Positions 27,472 to 33,969 of a stretch of 33,969 nucleotides of DNA are shown here, piece by piece. How positions within the stretch are numbered: the stretch's first letter is position 1; each line of letters begins with the position of its first letter. Made by a program: the position numbers and the translations under genes. Below the pieces are notes generated by a model that saw only the letters and a program-made list of their open reading frames with translations, was not told the origin of the DNA and did not search any database. The stretch is from Cymbomonas tetramitiformis (taxonomy: Eukaryota > Chlorophyta > Pyramimonadophyceae > Pyramimonadales > Pyramimonadaceae): the NCBI GenBank assembly GCA_001247695.2, contig LGRX02029372.1, positions 1 through 33,969 on the forward strand, written 5' to 3'.

Positions 27472-30400
27472 CTAATCTTCGTCATCAGAACTACTATCGC
27501 CGATGTCGCCGACAAAATCGACGTGGCGGTCAAGCACGACGGCAAGCACGTCTGTCCGATGTCGAATATTTAATGGAACCTTGTTACCGGTATACCGTGC
27601 AAGCCGCAAAGGCTTCCATGGGATGGGCGCCACGACCACTTGATTGTTGATGTCCTTCGCTTCGATGAATGCATCTTTGGTTTCCCATGGCATATCGGTG
27701 CGCAGGTAGATGTTTTGCGTGACCGCATCGGAAAGAGCAGCTTCGAGGGGAAACCATCTACACTTCACAAGAATATATGTGTCAGTGTGCACGACAAGCT
27801 TGACGACCTTCAGAATTTCGCCATACCTGCCATCAGAAGTGAAAGAATCATGAACACCTGCAAATCGAGATCTACAAGGACGCTTTGGTCCGGGCGTCCG
27901 GAACCGTGTGGCAGCATGGTTCCGGACGCCCGGAACGTCTCGAACTTTTGAATATTTAAACAGATTTAATGAAACGTAGCTTGACCATGGTCCAAACGGC
28001 CGGAACCTACACTCCACTCTTATACAGACGTCTGGAACATGTATAGTTGGCATGTCTCACCTGTCCTGGTCGTCTTCTTGCTGCTTCTGTACATTCCAGA
28101 CTTTAAAGACAGACTTGAAATATCGATGACAAGTAGCCTTGTTCATGTCCCTTTCCAGCGATCTGTAATTAAAATTGCGAACTTTGACGTAAGCATACTC
28201 TGTCCACATTCTCGGTGGTGCCAAGGCGTAACTCATTTCCATCTCCGTAAACGGAATGACTTCCCCTGTGACGGGGCTCTTGCGCCAGGTTTCAGGTTGA
28301 TGAAGTATCGGCCTCGTCAAGTTTTGACCTGGGCCACTGCCCCTGCCGCGACGAGCCGCCAAGCGACGTCGGTTTTGTCTAATGTTCCTGCATGGTCCAA
28401 ATGCCCGGAGGCCACGTTCCGGGCGCTTGGACGTTAGTTCCGGGCGAGGGGAACACCACTAAACTGCGTACGTGAATGATTAGTCAAAAAAAGCTTCGGT
28501 CAAGCAAACATGCATACCTCGTGTAATGGTCTTCAGCACGATTAAATTCTCTGACAATGTTCCCGTACCACTCCACGTTTGTAGCCAGCCAAGCTTGTAT
28601 CTCCTTCTTATCATCTACGCACCGCAAAACGGAAATTTGTTAAACAATGCGTGCTTTTGACGATCTAATTCCAAACGCCCGGAATTAACCGGAACCTAGG
28701 TTCCGGGCGCCCGGAAGGGTGTGGATGGAACGAGCCCTATTGGCTTGGGCTTTGTCTAATGAAAGGTCCAAGCAAGTTCCAACCGGTTGGACCCTGCTCA
28801 ATGATACGTTTCCAAACCCCTGGACCGAAATTGGACGATATGCACTTAAGTCTGGACAGTACCTGGTGTCGAGTAGACAAGTTTGCCCTTCCTCTCGTTG
28901 CCGGTCGCCAACATCAGGGACACGGTGTTCTCGCTACGTGGTTGGCTAATGGTTGGTGGCGAACCATTCGCCTGTAGCAACTGGTATAAGCCGCGTACCA
29001 GACTTACCATGCGTTTCAACTCCACCCCTTTCATCATGCTGGCGACAGGGTGCGAGCGAGTCCTGATGATCCGTCTCAGCTCGCCGAAGAAGCTCTCTGG
29101 AGCGAACATCCAAAGATCGGGAACTGGTCCTTCGTCACGCATCTGATCCGGAATATGAACGAGCCGGTGCGTTGCAATGACGAAAAGCTCAGGCGAGAGC
29201 TCAGCTTCCATGATGTCACGGACTTCCAATACCCTTGTCTTCAAGGCGTCCATGCCAGTTTTATGATGCTGAACCGCACGCCCAAAACGGAATAAATCAG
29301 TATAGCCTGAATGAATAGGTTCCGTGCTACCGGAACATTGATCCAATGTTGGTCCGGCCGCCCGGAATCGTGGTTCCAATCCGAAGCATATGAACATGAG
29401 CAACAACCATGAAGCAGGTCCGAACGTCCGGACTATGGCCTCCAAACGGTTCCAAGCGCCCGGAACATGGGGTAAGCAGTGTTTATACTCACATCGATAT
29501 CAATGGTTCTGCTCACAATCTCGCGGACCACCGTCGTATATTTCCCAACGTAGGAAGCGAATTCCGGTTGTAGCACATGGCCATCATTGTTCATCCACGC
29601 GCTGACAATCGACATGAGTCCACTTGTGATAGCAACTACGCCATGATGTGCTTTCAACTTGCGTGGCGTAGTTTGCGTTCCCGCCTTGATTTGCAGAAAC
29701 TTCCTCCCAATCGGCCCCGAATCTCGGGTAAACTTGAGCCCTCTTACCCATGGGATAATCTCCTTCAAGGCCTCCTTAGAAGGGGACCACGGAGAGGGTT
29801 TCACTACAAGAGATCGATCCCACACACACGCACACAACCTATCCTGGTTCAATACGAAACCTATACAATCTTAATTCATTCATGAAGAAACGTTCCGGGC
29901 GTTCGGAACCCACCCTCCAACGTGTGACAGGGGTGTGGATTATCTACATTCGTTCAGAAAATAGCATTCCGGGCGTTTGGAACCCGTTATCCAACGTGTG
30001 ACAGGGGTGTGGACCATCTACATTCATTCAGGAAATAGCATTCCGGGCGTTTGGAACCCTTACACCACCGTCTATCAGGGGTTTGGACCATCATAATATT
30101 GGACAGGTGGTGTACTCACATCTCAGCCGTTCTGCTGGGCTCCGGTTGTCATTTTCATTCCTCCTTGGTATAGGAATAAGCCACGGCCTGTGCATCTGAT
30201 AGGCCCTCGCAAAGTTTCGGCACTTTAAATTCCAGTCATCACCGAGAATCGCTGACAGAATCCGGCAGGAGTTGTTGGACAAGATGTGCATGACGTCGAA
30301 AAGCAAGTCGCGTGGCAAATTAAACTTCGCAATCTTGGTAAAAGCACTCGATCCTTTGATCCCACTCCGTGCCATTTTGTCCTTAATGACTTCCGGATGC

Positions 30401-32903
30401 ATACCCGCTTCGATCATCCCGTCGTGCAGGTGCTGCAACTCCCTCACTTCTTTGTCCGTTCTCATCGCTGGCTCTTCACCTGCAAACATCATAAAAACAC
30501 GATACAGTTGAAAGAATATTGTGTAAAACCACGAGTACACAGGTCCGGCCGTGGGGTGCATGGGTTCCGGGCGTGTGGAATTACTAGCTTTGATCTCTCC
30601 ATATTTTCCCTATAATGGTCCAACCGGCCGGAACCGGGGCTCCCGACGCCTGGAAGTACAGTCAGAAATATTTTGAAATCTGTCCAACCGTCCGAATACA
30701 TACTAGGAAGAATGCAGCAGGGATCAGACTTACTTGGATTTTGTTGTAGCATCTGCGCGTAAATCGTCTTCTGCATGCAAGACTCTGCCTTTGTTGTCCC
30801 GACAATCCAACATTTGGAACATCCCATCCTCGCGTTTGTTCCATACACGTTCCCCGCTTCGGTCAATCCGACATAATCCTCGAGCACCTTGTACAACTTG
30901 ACTCGAACGGTGAAAGGCTTGTTTTCGATAACGTCCCACACCCGGCAACCGTTCTTTTCGATGTCAATAATCTCGTCCACGAACTTGTGGTAGAAGAGTT
31001 GGGCATCTTTGGGTTTGCCATCAATAATGCCCCAAAGCACAATGAACTCGCTTTTGCCTCGAAGATGTGCAGGGTAATTCACCACTTGGCAGGTTATAGG
31101 TGTCACAGATCCCAGTTTATCTTTGAATTTCTCGATGCCGTCCGCGCATAACACCACAGAGAGGTTGCGCTTGTCCTTGAAGAACTCCGGGTCCTCGAGC
31201 ATGGTCCTCTGCCAGCTTCGTGAATCTACACCCGCACTAACATGTCTTAGTCCAACCGGTCGGATTAGGTATTCCACACGCTCGGACTATGCTAAGACAA
31301 CAAAACAGGTTGTTGTAACATATCCATTACGATCAGACTCGTATTCCACACGGATGGAACGCCATTCCGGGCGCCCGGAACGTGCCATCCATGCAGATTT
31401 ACTCGCAATTATCTTTGTTAATCTACATCCGCAAAATTCCAAACGGCCGGAACGTTTGGCCCACACGTTTGGACTATACCAAGACAACCAAAATGGGTGT
31501 AGTGACATATCCAAACGGCCGGACGCATGTTCCATCCGGGTGGAGGCATGGATCCGGGCGCCCGGAATAGGCAATCCATGCAGTCTAATTGACAGTGTTT
31601 ACTCACCTAATATTCCAGTGCTTCTGACGATCGGCTCATCCAAGTCAACTTTCTCCCATGAACGTGCCATCTGTGCCTGCACCGGATCCATGAAAAGGGC
31701 CTCCAGTATCCTTGTCCACGGCCACCAGCGGAAAACGCACTTGGCCCTTCCGGGTTCCCACTTGCCATCGACCATTGATGGCTCCTTGAACCGGCCGTGG
31801 TTGCATTTCGGACACGTCGGTGCCTCTTCGGGAAGCAGATCTTTGAAAAGAAAATTGCACTTCTGGCACACATCCATCTCGTTGTACTTCATGAGGAAAT
31901 CCTTGAAAAACCGCAGGCACGCTTGGTAGGTATGAGGTAGTGCTACCTCGTCATCGGTCGAGATTGATTCATCGTCGACCTCCAAGCCGCATACTCGACG
32001 TCGCAGAATTTCCAGGATTGTGTCAAAGTACGCCTGGGTCGAGTTATGGTTGGAGTGGGCCTCAAGTAGATCCAGTATGAAGCGGTTTGCAAGGGTAGTC
32101 GATTTGTCATGCACATTTTCTCCCTCCTGCAATTTAGTCACACAGCATCTGATTGATTTTGGTCCAGAGGGGTTCCACACGTAAGGACGCACCGTTCCAA
32201 TGACTTGGAATAGTGATATAGTGCAGTTTTCGGAAGGCATTCAATCTGTGCGTATTGAACTTACCATGATGAATTCCGGGTCCCTTGTTCGGTCGTTTTC
32301 ACGTTGCTCGCGCGCATCACTTTCCTCCTCCTAGAATACGGCGGGCATCCACTCCCATCAACCCAGCAATCCTGAACTAATAAGATGCGATGTAAGAATC
32401 TGGCTTACAGTGATGGCTCTAAAGGTGTTCCAAAGGCTTGGACGATGCTTGGACTCTTCTTCGTGGGGGAATCCAAGGTTGTTCCAAAGGCTTGGACGGG
32501 GCTTGGATATTGTTAAACAATGGTTCCAACGGCTTGGACGGGATTTAGAACTCACCGAGTCGGACGATGCATACTCAATCGGGCTGAAGAAGTTTTCACG
32601 GATCTTCCGGAGCATCCGTTCGGCATGGTCATGAAGATATGTGTCATCCTCGTGTTCTTCCTCTTCGTCCGTCTCTGATGGTGGATCCGTCTCACCGTCA
32701 TCATTCACACTTTCGGCACCGTCAAGAGAGTCGTTTTCTTCATGATCTCGGTCATTGGAGAGGCGTGCGACGGGCGGATGTAGGATCAAATGCCGCTTAA
32801 TCTGTTTTTTGGAGTAGCAAAATCGGAGTCTGCATTGATCGCATGGGCATGGAGTGCCTTCCGCGTTCTCGTTTCGAGCTAGTCCACGCCTTTGCCTAGC
32901 CAT
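27472..32903 (-). CDS. CACTA-family transposase (tnp2/Transposase_21), ten-exon model
   Basis: Exons (high to low): 32903-32556, 32330-32265, 32126-31607, 31225-30734, 30479-30120, 29803-29493, 29268-29008, 28606-28518, 28387-28061, 27871-27472. All nine introns are GT-AG, most donors are GTGAGT or GTAAGT, every splice phase matches, and the sum is 3174 nt (1057 codons plus stop). Exon 1 has a C2H2-like CPCDQC...H..LH finger and an acidic tail. Exon 3 has DVCQKC...CPKCNHGRF, the paired Cys knuckle of tnp2 proteins. Exon 4 holds the Transposase_21 core (VVLCADGIEKF, INYPAHLRGK-like block, GCSKC). Exon 5 has GIKGSSAF and DVMH. Exon 7 has LVHIP...EGPVPDLWMF. Exon 10 is a DUF4216-like C-terminus. 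The start at 32903 follows an acceptor in a probable 5' UTR intron. Exon 8 is the least certain. It cuts and pastes the element in the nucleus. Confidence 0.82.
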
Positions 32904-33360
32904 TATTCCTGCGAATCCATGTAAGAAGTGTGAGTTGTCTGACCGGACTTGTAAGGTTTTCAGATGCATTCCGGGCGCCCGGACTCATGGTCCGGCGCGT
33001 GGGAACGTGGTTCCGGGCGGTCGGAATTAAATACCTTCAACATTCGGCAAAAGTCCGGTTTGTCACCTTTACATCAGGGTTTCTACGTTTTTAGGCACAA
33101 TCCGGGCGCCCGGACAGGCCAGGGATTACGGTGTCCATCGGTTTGGAAAAGCCATCTTAAAAATCGACTAGGTCCACTTCTGGGGATTAATCCAGAGGCT
33201 TGGAAGTCCATTGGAACTGGACATTTGCTCCCACTTGAAAAATTCCATGCCTCTGGAATTCCAAAGTGAAGCATTGGAATCGCACAAAGTTATTTAGAAC
33301 GTTTTGAGGATTGCAAAAATCACCTAAGGACCAATATTCCAACGGGTTGGCCCATGCATG

Positions 33361-33969
33361 CAGCTCCTGCAGGTACGGCCTCGCTGAGTGACCATGACGT
33401 TGCTTGGCCCCGCAGCTCCGATTTGTCGCAAGGGCGGAGTACAATGATACAGCTCCTGCAGGTACGGCCTCGCTGAGACAGTGACGATGACCTTGCTTGG
33501 CCCCGCAGCTCCGATTTGTCGCAGGGGCGGAGTACAATCATACAGCTCCTGCAGGTACAGCCTCGCTGAGTGACCATGACCTTGCTTGGCCCAGGAGCTC
33601 CGATTTGTCGCCAGGTCGGAGTGCAATTATACAGCTCCTGCAGGTACAGCTTCCTCGGTGAGACAGTGACCATGACCTTGCTTGGCCCCGCAGCTCCGAT
33701 TTGTCGCAGGGGCGGAGTGCAATCATACAGCTCCTGCAGGTACAACCTCGCTGAGTGGCCATGACCTTGCTTGGCCCCGCAGCTCCGATGTGTCGCTAGG
33801 TCGGAGTGCAATCATACAGCTCCTGCAGGTACAGCCTCGCTGAGTGGCCATGACCTTGCTTGGCCCCGCAGCTCCGATTTGTCGCAAGGGCGGAGTACAA
33901 TCATACAGCTCCTGCAGGTACAGCCTCGCTGAATGACCTTGACCTTGCTTGGCCCCGCAGCTCCGATTT
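33361..33969. repeat. 89-bp tandem repeat running off the window
   Basis: CAGCTCCTGCAGGTAC starts at 33361, 33450, 33543, 33632, 33728, 33817 and 33906. Steps are 89 bp, with 93 and 96 where 4- or 7-bp inserts such as ACAGTGA occur. Each unit has CTTGGCCCCGCAGCTCCGAT. Minus-strand frames here repeat with the unit and are not genes. It may be subterminal to the CACTA-like element or an independent satellite. Confidence 0.92.

Larger units (their letters stand above)
26262..33345 (-). mobile_element. CACTA-like (tnp2) DNA transposon, extent inferred
   Basis: The transposase gene (27472-32903) is surrounded by and interspersed with one family of approximately 18-bp near-palindromes, which I do not find elsewhere in the window. 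The first copy is near 26277 and the last near 33335, which sets the approximate limits. A possible left terminus CCCTACAAAATAGGG (26262-26276) sits directly outside the first copy and resembles CACTA ends (CACTACAAAA). No matching right end is seen, perhaps because it lies beyond the window. Dense subterminal repeats are typical of CACTA elements. Confidence 0.6.

Noticed and set aside
31123..31929. Plus-strand 268-codon frame opposite exons 3-4 of the transposase
   Set aside because: It crosses an intron and both exons antisense and has no domain; the minus-strand spliced model explains the region.
33187..33811. Minus-strand frames up to 163 codons
   Set aside because: They are reading of the 89-bp tandem repeat, with several frames equally open.

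Overview
The window looks like nuclear DNA of a eukaryote, most likely an alga or other protist. It has GT-AG spliced genes, abundant tandem repeats and several classes of DNA transposon, with few host genes. A red alga would fit, but nothing here proves the lineage.

Layout. Positions 1-7018 are mostly repeats: a 48-bp perfect palindrome, a 183-bp satellite, a 239-bp hairpin-bearing minisatellite, an 832-bp piggyBac-like miniature element in a TTAA target, TGACA-type microsatellite, an unrecognised coding remnant (5266-6031) and a 135-bp AT/GTGCGG minisatellite. A reading frame with a PHD-like zinc finger and a 2-oxoglutarate/Fe(II) oxygenase domain runs from 7019 to 8062. It resumes in frame at 17573.

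It is split by a 9.5-kb Polinton-like/virophage-like element (8063-17572). The element has 331/349-bp terminal inverted repeats and a 6-bp target duplication, GTGGAC. Its cargo is a TV-Pol/SF3-helicase replication gene (frameshifted), a C5-cytosine methyltransferase, a DUF5754-like protein, a beta-trefoil-like/HxD protein, a truncated protein-primed DNA polymerase B, a retropepsin-like protease and a fibre-like protein. No capsid, packaging ATPase or integrase is visible, and the polymerase is cut at both ends and internally. The copy therefore looks like a deletion derivative that would depend on functions supplied in trans.

Positions 17.9-22.7 kb hold a decayed Helitron-like helicase with 195-bp in-frame repeats, then 94-bp repeats and GC-rich hairpins. 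Positions 23.67-24.69 kb hold an apparently intact two-exon host-type gene for a small PDZ plus zinc-ribbon protein.

Positions 26.26-33.35 kb hold a CACTA-like (tnp2/Transposase_21) element. A ten-exon minus-strand model can be assembled with all splice phases matching (3174 nt, 1057 codons plus stop). All nine introns and both flanks carry an approximately 18-bp near-palindrome (consensus RTTCCRRRCGYYYGGAAY), and I saw no good match in the exons. The window ends inside an 89-bp tandem repeat.

The two most unusual items are the double-replicase Polinton-like element with iteron-like arrays in its termini, and the transposase gene with a palindrome in every intron. All calls come from reading the sequence; no database search was run.
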